From Nitrospira sp. (GTDB taxonomy: Bacteria; Nitrospirota; Nitrospiria; Nitrospirales; Nitrospiraceae): DNA of 64,000 bases. Position numbers and translations under genes: made by a program. The notes below the pieces were generated by a model, which searched no databases, was not told the origin of the DNA, and saw only the letters and a program-made list of their open reading frames with translations. Location: positions 224,288 to 288,287 of the forward strand of contig JAEURX010000052.1 of assembly GCA_016788885.1 (NCBI GenBank), written 5' to 3'. This document shows positions 30,347 through 40,263 of this stretch, piece after piece; position 1 is the stretch's first letter, and every line of letters starts with the position of its first letter.

Positions 30347-31237
30347 CTAATGAAGCGGCGGCAACTCGTGGTTGGGCGCTGGTGGCTTGGACTGGTAAAT
30401 CGGCATCGCCTCCCCCATCCACTCCTCAAGCTGTTGAATTCTGGTTTCGTGACTCGGGTGTGTGGACATAAACTCCGACGAGGATTTTCCGCCGGAAAGC
30501 TCGCCCATTCTCTGCCACAATTGGATCGCCTCTCGGGGGTCATATCCGGCATCTGCCGCCAACAAGACGCCCACATAGTCTGCTTCCGACTCGTGCTTCC
30601 GGCTGAACGGGAGTAACACGCCGACCTGCGCGCCGACACCCAAGGCCGCCATCCCCGCCTGCGAGAGAACCGGATTGGCGCCGCTGACCCCGAGCGCGAT
30701 GCCGATCGCCTGTAAAGTCGTCTGCGCCAGCGTATTCTGACTCATCCGCTCTCCGCCATGACGGGCCAACGCATGCACGACTTCATGGCCCATGACGGCC
30801 GCGAGACCTGCTTCCGTCTTGGCCACCGGGAAAATTCCGGTATACACGGCGATCTTTCCGCCCGGCAACGCAAACGCGTTCATCGTCTTGTCATCCTTGA
30901 TGATGGTCACTTCCCATTCAAACTGATTCGCCATCTCGCTGTATTTAGATCGTTTAGCGGCCTCGATCACTCTCGCTGCCACCCGTTTGACCGGTTCGAT
31001 CTCTCGCGGGTCGGTCGACGGCTTCATCTTGGGATCGCTCTTGACGTCGGCGTAGGCCTGCGCGCCCATCTGCACTTCTTGCGACATTGGCATCATCATC
31101 AACTGCCACCGGCCGGTGTAGGGATTGGTTTGACAGCCTGTTGTGATCAACAGGGTCAGGATACCGAACAGCAGCCATGGTCCCCGTGAGAATGCTCTGA
31201 ATTGCCGCCGAGTATTCCCATTCCATTCATGCGCCAT
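30347..31237 (-). CDS. M48-family metallopeptidase lipoprotein
   Basis: 296 residues from the ATG six bases after GGAGG. A signal peptide with lipobox LITTGC (Cys near residue 35) predicts lipid attachment. The zinc motif is HEVVH in VMGHEVVHALARHGGERM, with the third ligand in ESEADYVGVLLAADAGYDP. The family includes BepA and LoiP, which handle outer-membrane protein quality. The C-terminus ends SHETRIQQLEEWM, typical of this M48 group. It stands divergent from the RNase HIII gene. Confidence 0.9.
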   Translation of the reverse strand: MAHEWNGNTRRQFRAFSRGPWLLFGILTLLITTGCQTNPYTGRWQLMMMPMSQEVQMGAQAYADVKSDPKMKPSTDPREIEPVKRVAARVIEAAKRSKYSEMANQFEWEVTIIKDDKTMNAFALPGGKIAVYTGIFPVAKTEAGLAAVMGHEVVHALARHGGERMSQNTLAQTTLQAIGIALGVSGANPVLSQAGMAALGVGAQVGVLLPFSRKHESEADYVGVLLAADAGYDPREAIQLWQRMGELSGGKSSSEFMSTHPSHETRIQQLEEWMGEAMPIYQSKPPAPNHELPPLH

Positions 31238-31322
31238 CACACGCCTCCGCAAATTGACCCGATTTGTAAGCTCTGCTAGATTACCGCGCCGCCCTACCCG
31301 TTTCCACTGGGAGTTTCACCGA

Positions 31323-31982
31323 GTGCCTGGCACTACCACACTCTCCTCTCTAAATCGCATCGGCATCGACGAATCCGGCAAGGGCGACTACTTCGGCCCG
31401 CTGGTGATTGCCGCCGTCTTCGTCACCCCGGCATCGGAACAGGACCTGGCCCTCATGCAGGTACGCGACAGTAAAAAAATTACGGATGGACGGATTCTGG
31501 AAATGGCGCCGGACATCCGACTGCTTTGTCCGCACAGCATCGTCGCCATCGGGCCACAGCGCTACAACGAGCTCTACGCCAAGATCAACAACCTCAATCG
31601 ACTCTTAGCTTGGGGCCACGCGCGAGCGTTGGAAAATTTGCTGCAGCAGGTCGACTGCGACCTTGCGATTGCGGATCAATTCGGGGATGAACGGTTGATT
31701 CTCGCAGCGCTACAAGAGAAAGGGAAACAGATTCGGTTGGTGCAACGGACAAAAGCGGAGTCCGATCTCGCGGTCGCAGCGGCGTCCATTCTTGCCCGGG
31801 CGGACTTTCTGCTGCGACTTCAGCGACTCTCCCAGGAGGTGCATACCACCTTGCCGAAGGGCGCCTCAGCAGCAGTAGCGTTGGCCGGACGCATGGTCGT
31901 AAAGAAACACGGACGGGACCGATTGGGAACCGTCGCCAAACTGCACTTCAAGACGACGCAACAGGTACTGGCCGAGGGCTAA
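31323..31982 (+). CDS. rnhC: Ribonuclease HIII, short form
   Basis: 219 residues from a GTG at 31323; the open frame extends upstream but over the protease gene. The catalytic start GIDESGKGDYFGPLVIAAV is the HIII version of the type-2 RNase H motif (DESGKG rather than DEAGRG). Further acidic residues are in VRDSKKI, IADQFG and KAESDLAVAAASILAR. The TBP-like N-terminal substrate-binding domain of canonical RNase HIII is absent. It removes RNA from RNA-DNA hybrids. No strong Shine-Dalgarno is seen, so the start is moderate. Confidence 0.85.
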   Translation: MPGTTTLSSLNRIGIDESGKGDYFGPLVIAAVFVTPASEQDLALMQVRDSKKITDGRILEMAPDIRLLCPHSIVAIGPQRYNELYAKINNLNRLLAWGHARALENLLQQVDCDLAIADQFGDERLILAALQEKGKQIRLVQRTKAESDLAVAAASILARADFLLRLQRLSQEVHTTLPKGASAAVALAGRMVVKKHGRDRLGTVAKLHFKTTQQVLAEG

Positions 31983-32080
31983 TGCCCCGCACAGCGGATG
32001 AAGAAACGCGAGAGGCTCATGGATCGCGGCATGAAACGATTGAACGCTGCGGGTGTCACGGTGGGGGAAGTCGTCGTCAG

Positions 32081-32857
32081 CTAGACTGACTCTCCGACCT
32101 CGAGATCTTTGGCCTGGTCATGCGGCACGGCCGACTTCTCCACAAGGCCGGGCTCACCTTCCCAATACAACATTCGATAGCAATACGGGCACGCGTGCAC
32201 ATCGTCCCCCCGTTTAACTTGGGAGATCAGCTGTGGAGGCAGCTGCAACCGGCAGCCGACGCAAATGCCGTCTTTGACCAATACCAGGGCCGGCTCCTTG
32301 CGCATAGCCTTCAATTTGCTGTATCGCGCGAACAGCCCTTTTTCGACCTGCCCGGACAATTGTGCCTGCTTCTTCTCCAACTCGGCGAGCTCGGCCGCAA
32401 GCACACGATCCTTCTCGCCCCACACTGCCTTCTCTTTCACGAAAAGCGCTTCCGATTCTTTCAGCTGTGCCTGGGCCGCGGTGATGGTCCGCTGAGTCTG
32501 TTCGATCTGCTCCATGGCCAGCAGGATCTTCTCCTCGAACTCACCTCGCTTCTTATTGGCCAGCTCCACTTCGAAGAGATGCGCCTGGTACTCCTGATTC
32601 GTCTTCAATTGAGCGGCGCGGTCTTTCATTTTGCCGATCCGGTCTTCGTGCGCCTCCAGGTCCTTCTCGTGGCTGCGTCGTTCCTTGTTCACAGCGTCGA
32701 AGGACGTCGAGGCGTCCTGCAAGACTCGTTTCACGTCGCGCACCGGAGCCTCGCTCACCTCCAGCCGTTCGGGAATTCTTCGCCGCTGTTCTTTCAAATC
32801 GGCGATACGAAGATCAAGCTTCTGTAGTTCAATGAGGGGGGAAAGCTGTAGATTCAA
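32081..32857 (-). CDS. Coiled-coil protein with C-terminal C4 zinc ribbon
   Basis: 258 residues. A long antiparallel coiled coil (about 10-185, rich in Glu, Lys and Arg) leads to a zinc ribbon with CVGCRLQLPPQLI and CPYCYRMLYW (about 199-236). This architecture matches the C4-type zinc-ribbon (DUF164) family of presumed nucleic-acid-binding proteins. The last 20 residues are a polar extension. It is followed, in its own direction, by the convergent RNase HIII gene. Confidence 0.82.
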   Translation of the reverse strand: MNLQLSPLIELQKLDLRIADLKEQRRRIPERLEVSEAPVRDVKRVLQDASTSFDAVNKERRSHEKDLEAHEDRIGKMKDRAAQLKTNQEYQAHLFEVELANKKRGEFEEKILLAMEQIEQTQRTITAAQAQLKESEALFVKEKAVWGEKDRVLAAELAELEKKQAQLSGQVEKGLFARYSKLKAMRKEPALVLVKDGICVGCRLQLPPQLISQVKRGDDVHACPYCYRMLYWEGEPGLVEKSAVPHDQAKDLEVGESV

Positions 32858-32933
32858 CGGACTCCTTCTGAATCGCTGAGGACGGCGCCGCGCTGGCGCT
32901 CCTCGCGCCGAAACGATCGGGGAATGCTCAGGC

Positions 32934-33010
32934 TGGTGGGCCCACTAGGACTTGAACCTAGGACCAGCTGATTATGAGTCAGCCGCTCTAACCACCTGAG
33001 CTATGGGCCC
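32934..33010 (-). tRNA. ileX: tRNA-Ile2 (CAU anticodon, lysidine type)
   Basis: 77 nucleotides with CCA encoded. The acceptor stem pairs GGGCCCA with the 3' GGGCCC side, and the anticodon loop is CUCAUAA. CAU anticodons occur in Met and Ile2 tRNAs. The GACUCAUAAUC arm, the GG start and the GGUUCAAGUCC T arm match tRNA-Ile2 of E. coli closely, in which C34 becomes lysidine and reads AUA. An elongator-Met identity is the alternative. Confidence 0.88.
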
Positions 33011-33072
33011 AACCCTGCCGGCCACTCCACGAACCTCAGTTCGCTTCATGGCACCTTGGCTCGAGCGGCATG

Positions 33073-33101
33073 ATTTTAGGCTGCCACTCGCGTAGAGTCA
33101 A
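33073..33101 (-). promoter_or_regulatory. tRNA-Ile2 promoter
   Basis: On the minus strand TTGACT (33101-33096), a 17-bp spacer and TAAAAT (33078-33073), about 60 bp before the tRNA and just after the rpoD stop. Confidence 0.7.
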
Positions 33102-33121
33102 ACAAGGCCCGGGACTCGGCG

Positions 33122-34927
33122 CTAGAGACTTTCTACAAAACTGCGCAACTTTTTACTTCGGCTCGGATGCCTGAGCTTCCGCAGGGCTTTTGCCTCAATC
33201 TGCCGGATACGCTCACGCGTCACTTCAAAATCCTGCCCCACTTCCTCCAGCGTATGATCGGTGGCTTCGCCGATACCAAATCGCTTGCGCAGGACCTTCT
33301 CTTCCCGAGGGGTGAGCGTTTCCAATGCGCCGTTGATTTGGCGCTGCAAATCATACCGAATGGCGGCTTCCAACGGCGAGACGGCTTTCTTGTCCTCGAT
33401 AAAGTCGCCGAGATGGCTGTCTTCTTCTTCGCCGATCGGAGTTTCGAGGGAAATCGGCTCACGGGCGATTTTCAGAATCTTCCGCACCTTATCCAGCGGC
33501 AAATCCATCCGCTCCGCGATCTCTTCCGGCGTCGGTTCGCGTCCAAGCTTTTGCACCAGATGCCGGGAGGTCCGAATCAGCTTGTTGATCGTCTCGATCA
33601 TATGCACCGGAATCCGGATGGTTCGTGCCTGGTCGGCAATCGCGCGAGTAATCGCCTGCCGAATCCACCAGGTCGCATAGGTGCTGAACTTGTAGCCACG
33701 CTTGTATTCAAACTTGTCGACCGCCTTCATCAAGCCGATATTGCCTTCTTGAATCAAATCCAGGAACTGCAACCCGCGATTCGTGTATTTTTTCGCGATA
33801 CTCACGACCAAACGCAGATTCGCCTCCACCAGCTCTGCCTTCCCGCGCTTGACCTTTTCTTCCGCCACGTCCAGATGCTTGACCGCATCCTTGATCTCCT
33901 CGGAAGAGACCAGCGCCTCTTCCTCTTCCAACTGGCGGACTCGACCTTTCGCCGCCTGATAGTGCTTCTTGATGTCTTGCAGCACCTCTTCGGACAGGCT
34001 GGTTCTCCGTTTGACGGCCAACAGATCTTTGTGCGTGCGACACAATTTGCGGAGCAACTCAGCCCCCGCTTCACCACCGACGCCCAACCGGCGCTGGCAA
34101 CTCGTCACCTCGCGCTCTGCCTGGCGGAACAGCAGATTGAGGTCGCGGACCCGCTGCGTCATCCGATCTTTCAGGACGCCATGCAGGTTGACGGATTCCA
34201 TCTTGTCCACGACCTGTCCGCGAACGGTGTCGATCTGCTTGCGGAGCTTCTTCTGCTTCTCGGGATCGGCACCGACGTGACGGGCCTTGTCGTACAAGTC
34301 CTTCAGCGAGGCCGACACTTTACGAACCGCGTTCAAGGAATCCAGGGTCTTGACCCGCAGCTCCTCATAATCCTTTTCGACGGCCTCTTCCTCAAAGTCT
34401 TCTTCCGTCTCAACGACCGGCACAATCTCCCGCACATCGATCTTGCCGTTCTTGAGTTGGTCGCGCAGATTGAGGACGAATTCCAGGGTCATCGGCAAGC
34501 CGTAGACGACGGTTGCGATATCTTTCTTGCCCTCTTCAATACGCTTGGCGATCTCGATCTCGCCCTCGCGGCTCAGCAGCGCCACGCTGCCCATCTCTTT
34601 CAGGTAGAGCCGGACCGGGTCGTCGGTACGGCTGAGCGCCCCAGGGGTGAGGTCGATCTCTTTCTCGTTCTCCTCCGACGCATCCGCCTCTTCGCTTTCC
34701 TCGATGGTGTCGTCGCTGTCCGCGGCCTTCGGAGTGCGTTCAGTTTCAGCGGACTCCACAATTTCGATGTCCATCTCGCCGAACATGGTCATGATGGTAC
34801 TGAACTGGTCGGACGAAACGACATCTGCCGGCAGTGTGCTGTTGAGATCGTCGTACGTGAGAAAGCCCTTCTCTTTGCCGAGATTAATGAGCTTCTTCAC
34901 CTCGCCGAGTAATTCTTGTTTCGGCAT
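33122..34927 (-). CDS. rpoD: Primary sigma factor RpoD (sigma-70)
   Basis: 601 residues. Region 1.1 (about 1-65) is followed by an acidic linker ([20 protein letters not shown]), region 1.2 ([29 protein letters not shown]) and a large non-conserved region. Region 2 has the core-binding and -10 helix [21 protein letters not shown], region 3 follows, and region 4 ends with [20 protein letters not shown]. It starts two bases after dnaG, giving the conserved dnaG-rpoD pair without rpsU. It should recognise the TTGACA/TATAAT promoters noted in this window. Confidence 0.98.
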   Translation of the reverse strand: MPKQELLGEVKKLINLGKEKGFLTYDDLNSTLPADVVSSDQFSTIMTMFGEMDIEIVESAETERTPKAADSDDTIEESEEADASEENEKEIDLTPGALSRTDDPVRLYLKEMGSVALLSREGEIEIAKRIEEGKKDIATVVYGLPMTLEFVLNLRDQLKNGKIDVREIVPVVETEEDFEEEAVEKDYEELRVKTLDSLNAVRKVSASLKDLYDKARHVGADPEKQKKLRKQIDTVRGQVVDKMESVNLHGVLKDRMTQRVRDLNLLFRQAEREVTSCQRRLGVGGEAGAELLRKLCRTHKDLLAVKRRTSLSEEVLQDIKKHYQAAKGRVRQLEEEEALVSSEEIKDAVKHLDVAEEKVKRGKAELVEANLRLVVSIAKKYTNRGLQFLDLIQEGNIGLMKAVDKFEYKRGYKFSTYATWWIRQAITRAIADQARTIRIPVHMIETINKLIRTSRHLVQKLGREPTPEEIAERMDLPLDKVRKILKIAREPISLETPIGEEEDSHLGDFIEDKKAVSPLEAAIRYDLQRQINGALETLTPREEKVLRKRFGIGEATDHTLEEVGQDFEVTRERIRQIEAKALRKLRHPSRSKKLRSFVESL

Positions 34928-34929
34928 AC

Positions 34930-36774
34930 CTACTCCTTCACCGCAGACGTCAGCGCAACCGGCGTCAAGCCGGCCTTCCGAATCCGCATATCGTTAATCA
35001 ATCTGTTCAGGCGATGCACATCATCGTCCCGCCGCTCGCGTTCCGCGGCTTTCAACTCCTGAATCAAGGCCCCCAAGGTTCGTTCCCGGCCTCGTCGCTC
35101 CAGCGTTTCCAAACACCCGGCGATATGCGCCGGGACATCATCATAATGTTGCTCCAGCATCGACAGTTCAGACATCAGCGTGCCGCACTCCTCATCGTGA
35201 ATGAGCGCGTCCAGCAAATCCCGCACCGACACCCGCCCATCTTGCCCAAGATGCTGCATGGCGCACTGAATCAACCGACGATAGACCGGCACCGAAAACG
35301 CCTCCGGCGATAATCGTCCCAGATCTTGAGCCGATAAATTGCCCTGCACGAGCAAGTGAGCCAAATCACGCTCCTCGGGATTCCCTTTCAACTTCGAGGG
35401 TCCGGCCGGGGCAGGAGCCTTCCGCTCCCGTTCGGGACTTCGCTGATCCTGAGCCGCCAAGGCGGGATACCGATCGATCAGTCGTTGCTGACTCAGCCCC
35501 AATCGTTCGGCCACCAGACGAATTCGCTCTTCCCGCTCGATGGGATGCGCACTTTTCTGGAGAATGCGCAACACCGCATCGACAGCTCGAATCCGATCTT
35601 CGACCGTGCCCGCTTCCGCCGTGCGCAGACTGTGCTCCACCGCAAAATCCAGCAGACTGGGTGCCGCGCGATGCAATGCCGCAAAGCCCTCGGCGCCATA
35701 CTGTCGGACATAGGTATCAGGATCGTCGCCTTCCGGCAGCGACACGACCTTCACACTGAGGCCGCTGTTGACGAACAAATCCAAGGTCCGCAGAGCGGCT
35801 CTCACCCCCGCCTGATCCGGATCGAACAGCAGCACGACATTCGACGCGAACCGTCGGATCACCGCAATATGCTCAGCGGTCAAGGCGGTGCCTAGCGTAG
35901 CCGCCACATGGCGGATCCCGGCTTGATGCAGCGCGACTGCATCGAAATACCCTTCGACGATGATCAGCGTCTGCTGCTGCCCTGCCGCATCGCGAGCCGC
36001 CTCCAGGGCGAACAACGTGTGCCCCTTCTTGAATAACGGCGTCTCGGGCGAGTTCAAATATTTCGGCGTGCCTTCTCCAAGAACACGCCCGCCGAATGCC
36101 ACAATCCGCTTGCGCAAATCGACGATCGGGAACATCACGCGAGAGCGGAATCGATCATAATGCCCGGACGCCCCTGCCTTCTGCAAACCGCCTTGATCAC
36201 GCGGAATGGAGAGGCCGGCGGCCACAAGATCCGCAGCGGTGAACCCTTCTTTGAGCATGGCCTTGGTCAATCCATCCCATTCGGGCGGGGCATAGCCAAT
36301 TCTAAACTGGGTACACGTACTGCTCTGAATGCCACGACTTTCGAGATAAGCGCGCGCTTGAGCTCCCGCCTCGCCCTCGGTCAACATACGCTGATACCAG
36401 GCTCCCGCTGCGGCGTTTAAACGCTCCAGTCGGCCCAGTTGCGCGCGCGCCTCAGTAGAATATCCCCCGCTCGACTCCGGAACATCCACGCCAACTTTCC
36501 GCCCCAGATCCCGCACAATTTCGGGGAAGGCCGCTCCGGTCAATTTCATGAGAAATGTATAGACATTGCCTCCGGCCCCGCAGCCGAAACAATGAAAGAT
36601 CTGTCGCGAGGAACTGACGGTGAAGGAGGGAGATTTCTCTTGATGGAACGGACAGAGGCCTTTGAGATTCTGCCCGGCCCGCGTCAGTGCCACATGTTGG
36701 CCCACGATCTCCGCAATGTCCACTCGGTCTCTGATTTGGTTAATGACGTCGTCCGAAATCAGGCCTTGGCCCAC
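34930..36774 (-). CDS. dnaG: DNA primase
   Basis: 614 residues. The N-terminal CHC2 zinc domain has [11 protein letters not shown] and [10 protein letters not shown]. The RNA polymerase core includes [22 protein letters not shown] and the TOPRIM motif [18 protein letters not shown]. The C-terminal helicase-binding domain (about 460-610) is divergent, as usual. It makes RNA primers for replication. It has a likely promoter at 36860-36888 and heads dnaG-rpoD. Confidence 0.98.
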   Translation of the reverse strand: MGQGLISDDVINQIRDRVDIAEIVGQHVALTRAGQNLKGLCPFHQEKSPSFTVSSSRQIFHCFGCGAGGNVYTFLMKLTGAAFPEIVRDLGRKVGVDVPESSGGYSTEARAQLGRLERLNAAAGAWYQRMLTEGEAGAQARAYLESRGIQSSTCTQFRIGYAPPEWDGLTKAMLKEGFTAADLVAAGLSIPRDQGGLQKAGASGHYDRFRSRVMFPIVDLRKRIVAFGGRVLGEGTPKYLNSPETPLFKKGHTLFALEAARDAAGQQQTLIIVEGYFDAVALHQAGIRHVAATLGTALTAEHIAVIRRFASNVVLLFDPDQAGVRAALRTLDLFVNSGLSVKVVSLPEGDDPDTYVRQYGAEGFAALHRAAPSLLDFAVEHSLRTAEAGTVEDRIRAVDAVLRILQKSAHPIEREERIRLVAERLGLSQQRLIDRYPALAAQDQRSPERERKAPAPAGPSKLKGNPEERDLAHLLVQGNLSAQDLGRLSPEAFSVPVYRRLIQCAMQHLGQDGRVSVRDLLDALIHDEECGTLMSELSMLEQHYDDVPAHIAGCLETLERRGRERTLGALIQELKAAERERRDDDVHRLNRLINDMRIRKAGLTPVALTSAVKE

Positions 36775-36859
36775 GGCGGTCCTCGCTAGTGCCCGCAGGG
36801 ATCCGACCGGTCGGATACCCGGTGGGATGCCTTCGACGCGATTGAAAGTTGACCGTTCA

Positions 36860-36888
36860 ACCTAACAAACGGTCCGCACAAGTGTCAA
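36860..36888 (-). promoter_or_regulatory. Putative dnaG-rpoD promoter
   Basis: On the minus strand TTGACA (36888-36883), a 17-bp spacer and TTAGGT (36865-36860) lie about 85 bp before the dnaG ATG. The -10 box is only a partial match. Confidence 0.5.
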
Positions 36889-36905
36889 TCGAGTTGGCGA
36901 ACCGC

Positions 36906-37250
36906 TCACCCCGGGGGCCACGCCATGGGCCTGCCGCCGAGCACATGCAGGTGGAGATGAAACACGGTCTGCCCACTATCCGCCCCCGTGTTCGTGACGA
37001 TACGGTATCCGGAGCCATTCAATTTTCGAGCCCGCGCCACCTCCGCGCAGGTCAACAGGAGCTGTCCCAGCAACGCCTGATCCCCGTCCCCGCAATTCTG
37101 AACGGCTGCCACATGTCGTTTAGGAATCACCAGGATGTGGACAGGGGCCTGACCGTTGATGTCCTCGAACGCCAGCACCTGCTCATCCTGGAAGACAATG
37201 TTGGCCGGAATGGTCCCCGCCACAATGCGACAAAAAATGCAGTTATCCAC
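36906..37250 (-). CDS. HIT-family (HinT-like) nucleotide hydrolase
   Basis: 114 residues from a GTG at 37250 with GGGAGGGA upstream; this start overlaps the hisIE stop by eight bases. The N-terminal [20 protein letters not shown] is typical of HinT, and the histidine triad is present as HLHLHVLGG (HxHxH) near the C-terminus. HinT proteins hydrolyse AMP-lysine and similar purine phosphoramidates. It is the last gene of the his operon here. Confidence 0.92.
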   Translation of the reverse strand: MDNCIFCRIVAGTIPANIVFQDEQVLAFEDINGQAPVHILVIPKRHVAAVQNCGDGDQALLGQLLLTCAEVARARKLNGSGYRIVTNTGADSGQTVFHLHLHVLGGRPMAWPPG

Positions 37251-37926
37251 CGGCCTTCCCTCCCGATTCCGGACGAATCCCGGACTTCCCAAACCGGTCG
37301 CCTAACTCACGATACACCTCGCCGAGCGTCACGTCGTGGTATCCGAGCACCAGCAGCGTGTGAAACAGCAGATCGGCGGTTTCGTAGATGATCTCCTCTC
37401 GCTTCCGGTTCTTGGCGGCAATGATTACTTCCCCGGCCTCTTCAGCCACCTTTTTCAGAATCCGGTCAGCTCCGCCCTGCAACAGTTTCGAGACGTATGA
37501 ATCCGGCTGAGGATGGGCTTTCCGCTGCAAGACCGTCTGGTACAGACGCTCCAGAATGCCGCCGCCGGCATCCTGCGTCTTCTCCTCGCCAGCCTGCCCC
37601 TGCTCCGTCATTCTGGAAAAAAAACAGGCGCGCTCGCCGGTATGACAGGTGGGCCCAACCGGTTCTGCCTTCACGAGAATCGTGTCACGATCGCAATCGA
37701 CAAACAGGTCCTTCACCCGAAGAACATGACCGGACGACTCTCCCTTCCGCCACAGTATTCGGCGTGAGCGACTCCAAAAGTGGACGGACCTGGTCTCGAG
37801 TGTCTTGGTGATGGCCTCCTGGTTCATGTACCCAACCATCAAGACCGTCCCGTCGAGCCAGTCTTGAATCACGGCAGGAAGCAATCCCTGTCCGTCAAAC
37901 GTCAGCTCCCGCCCGTCCTTCGTCAT
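37243..37926 (-). CDS. hisIE: Bifunctional phosphoribosyl-AMP cyclohydrolase / phosphoribosyl-ATP pyrophosphatase
   Basis: 227 residues. The HisI half (about 1-115) has [28 protein letters not shown] and the zinc/magnesium cluster [10 protein letters not shown] with [13 protein letters not shown]. The HisE half has [21 protein letters not shown] and [15 protein letters not shown]. It carries out steps two and three of histidine synthesis. It overlaps hisF by four bases. The HisF and HisIE order matches many bacterial his operons. Confidence 0.96.
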   Translation of the reverse strand: MTKDGRELTFDGQGLLPAVIQDWLDGTVLMVGYMNQEAITKTLETRSVHFWSRSRRILWRKGESSGHVLRVKDLFVDCDRDTILVKAEPVGPTCHTGERACFFSRMTEQGQAGEEKTQDAGGGILERLYQTVLQRKAHPQPDSYVSKLLQGGADRILKKVAEEAGEVIIAAKNRKREEIIYETADLLFHTLLVLGYHDVTLGEVYRELGDRFGKSGIRPESGGKAGG

Positions 37927-38711
37927 CGCGTCTGCTCCTGCAGTATGGCCTCCAGCCGAACCGGCACCCCACGCTCACGCAAATAGGTCTTCGCTTGCTG
38001 AATCGTATGCGTCCGATAGTGGAAAATCGAGGCGGCGAGCACCGCATCAGCCTTTCCCTTCACGAGCCCATCATATAAATGCTCGAGGGTACCCACCCCT
38101 CCGGACGCGATCACCGGAATCGAGAGACGCGCCGACACGGCAGCCGTCAGCGCCAAGTCATAGCCATTCTGCCGACCGTCCTGATCCATGCTGGTCAGAA
38201 GGATTTCCCCAGCCCCATAGCCTTCCATGCGCTGGGCCCACTCCACCGCATCCAATCCGGTCGCCTTCCGCCCACCATGTGTATAGACCTGCCACTGTCC
38301 GCCGGCTTCCTGCCGCTTGGCATCGATGGCCACGACGATGCACTGGGTGCCGAACCGTTGCGCAGCTTCACGAACAAACTCCGGCTGCTGAACGGCCGTC
38401 GTGTTGATGCTGACTTTGTCGGCCCCGGCATTGAGCAACGCGCGGATATCATCGAGCGTGCGCACGCCGCCGCCCACCGTGACCGGCATGAATACCCTGG
38501 CCGCCGTCTGTTCAACCACATCAATAATGGTTTTACGGTTTTCGTGCGACGCGGTGATATCCAGGAAGCACAATTCATCCGCGCCTTCACGGTCGTAAAT
38601 GGCCGCCACTTCCACGGGATCCCCGGCGTCGCGCAAATTGACAAAGCTGACGCCTTTGACGACCCGACCATCCTTAACGTCCAGGCAGGGAATGATGCGT
38701 TTAGTCAACAT
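37923..38711 (-). CDS. hisF: Imidazole glycerol phosphate synthase, cyclase subunit
   Basis: 262 residues of a beta-alpha barrel. The start [22 protein letters not shown], catalytic Asp in CLDV and the second in [16 protein letters not shown] region, and [15 protein letters not shown] are family landmarks. HisF uses ammonia from HisH to make IGP and AICAR. Coupled to hisIE by a four-base overlap. Confidence 0.97.
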   Translation of the reverse strand: MLTKRIIPCLDVKDGRVVKGVSFVNLRDAGDPVEVAAIYDREGADELCFLDITASHENRKTIIDVVEQTAARVFMPVTVGGGVRTLDDIRALLNAGADKVSINTTAVQQPEFVREAAQRFGTQCIVVAIDAKRQEAGGQWQVYTHGGRKATGLDAVEWAQRMEGYGAGEILLTSMDQDGRQNGYDLALTAAVSARLSIPVIASGGVGTLEHLYDGLVKGKADAVLAASIFHYRTHTIQQAKTYLRERGVPVRLEAILQEQTR

Positions 38712-38774
38712 CCTGATCCTTCAGATAGGGGACGTGGGGCGAACGCTCGCCGCACGCTTCCCACCGTGCTTCCG

Positions 38775-39500
38775 TTAGGCCCGACCGAGAACGCTCAGGG
38801 CGGCGCGATAGTCCAACTTGCCGTCATACAGGGCCTTCCCGACAATGGCCCCCTCGACACGCGGACCAAGCGCCTGCACGGCCTGCAAGTCCTCCACCCG
38901 CGTGATGCCGCCTGAAGCGATGACAGGCCATGAGGAACGCTCCACCACCTCCCGCAACGCAACCAGATTCGGCCCATTCAGCATGCCGTCTCGAGCAATG
39001 TCCGTATAGATGACGGCACCCAATTCATGGACCGCCAGCTCCGTGAGCAAATCGATCGCCCTGGTCTCCGAAACCGTGGTCCATCCCTTGACCGCCACCT
39101 TGCCGTCCCGCGCATCCAGCCCCAAGAGAATCCGACGGGGAAACTCACGACAGGCCTGAGCCAGAAATTCCCGATCCGTGAGAGCTGCCGTTCCAAGCAC
39201 GACTCTGGCCACTCCCGCCTGGAGATATTTCCTCACCGTTTCGATGGTCCTGATCCCACCGCCGACTTGCACCTTCACACTCACGGTCTTCATCACCGCT
39301 TCGATCTGCGGAAGATTCTTCGGTTCACCATCGACCGCACCGTTCAGGTCGACGACGTGAATGAGATCGGCCCCCTGCTCCTGCCAACGGCGCGCGACGG
39401 AGGGCACGTCCTCCGAATACACGGTTTCAGCAGCCATATCACCCTGTCGTAACCGCACACAGCGGCCGTCTTTCAGATCAATCGCCGGAATCACACGCAT
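38775..39500 (-). CDS. hisA: ProFAR isomerase HisA
   Basis: 241 residues from the ATG giving MRVIPAIDL; an ATG five codons earlier exists. The barrel has the Asp in IPAIDLKDGRCVRL, the VQVGGGIRTIETVRKYL phosphate site and WPVIASGGITRVEDL. It isomerises ProFAR to PRFAR. It follows the operon's unknown lipoprotein gene and precedes hisF by 63 bp. Confidence 0.96.
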   Translation of the reverse strand: MRVIPAIDLKDGRCVRLRQGDMAAETVYSEDVPSVARRWQEQGADLIHVVDLNGAVDGEPKNLPQIEAVMKTVSVKVQVGGGIRTIETVRKYLQAGVARVVLGTAALTDREFLAQACREFPRRILLGLDARDGKVAVKGWTTVSETRAIDLLTELAVHELGAVIYTDIARDGMLNGPNLVALREVVERSSWPVIASGGITRVEDLQAVQALGPRVEGAIVGKALYDGKLDYRAALSVLGRA

Positions 39501-39522
39501 GCATACACCTGTCATAAATCAG

Positions 39523-40263
39523 CTAGTGCGCGCCGCCCCCTGTGCCACCGTAGGGAAAGACGTCGGCCAATTCGGCGGCTCCATAGGCCGCCAACTCATC
39601 CGCAGTGACGAACACTCCGGATCGTTGAATGAACCCGACAAAATCTTCGGTCATGGGCCGCTGCTTTTCGTAATAATTGCCTTCCCACAGCACCATACCG
39701 TCCGAAGCCACGAGCTTCACCTCGAATCCCACCGCTGCGGGCGGATCCGCTCCGAGACGGCTCCCGACGCGTTCTTGATAGACCAACACCTTGCCGCTCA
39801 ACGCCGCATCGGCACCGAGCCGCTGAGCGATTTTATGCGCGGACAGCGGCTCAGTCGTCCCCCCACCCGCAAGGTCTCGCGCCGCAACCCTGGCCTCATT
39901 CGGTGAGAGCACGCGCAGCCCTGGCTTGGCTTTCAACTTTGCCCACAACAATTCGGTGATTTTTTCACCGGCGGCCGGCGGGACCACCTGTGTCCGCCAC
40001 ACGTATTGATCGGTCGTCGGGGCCCCGCTCACAGACATATCGGAGCGTCGCGCTCCGGAAGGCACGGGAAAGGCCGGGCCGCTGGCATCAACGATCTGCG
40101 GCGTCGCCATGGTGGCAAACGGAATGAGTACGATCGTACGGACAGGGTATTTTTCTGCTTGGGCAGAAGCCTTACTCGTCACCTTTGTCCCACTGCAACC
40201 GGTCATCAGCAGAACCACCAGCAAGGCCGGCAGACAGCGAACCACCAAGGGGCTCACGTCCAA
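39523..40263 (-). CDS. Lipoprotein of unknown function inside the his operon
   Basis: 246 residues. A signal peptide with lipobox LLMTGC (Cys about 23) predicts lipid attachment at the outer envelope. The mature part starts with a segment like VRTIVLIPFATMA and has ADAALSGKVLVYQERVG and a VKLVASDGMVLWEGNYYE region. This pattern resembles the TolB-N/CsgG-like fold of LpoB-type envelope lipoproteins; that is an inference. It overlaps hisH by ten bases and stands seven bases before the hisA reading frame, although nothing suggests a role in histidine synthesis. Confidence 0.7.
   Translation of the reverse strand: MDVSPLVVRCLPALLVVLLMTGCSGTKVTSKASAQAEKYPVRTIVLIPFATMATPQIVDASGPAFPVPSGARRSDMSVSGAPTTDQYVWRTQVVPPAAGEKITELLWAKLKAKPGLRVLSPNEARVAARDLAGGGTTEPLSAHKIAQRLGADAALSGKVLVYQERVGSRLGADPPAAVGFEVKLVASDGMVLWEGNYYEKQRPMTEDFVGFIQRSGVFVTADELAAYGAAELADVFPYGGTGGGAH

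Noticed and set aside
31998..32084. 28-codon frame after RNase HIII, in frame with its stop
   Set aside because: Too short, no ribosome-binding site and it ends in the convergent gene; could be a remnant of a longer C-terminus but there is no support.
33167..34912. 581-codon open frame antisense to rpoD
   Set aside because: Shadow of the conserved rpoD frame caused by GC-rich third positions; no family features.
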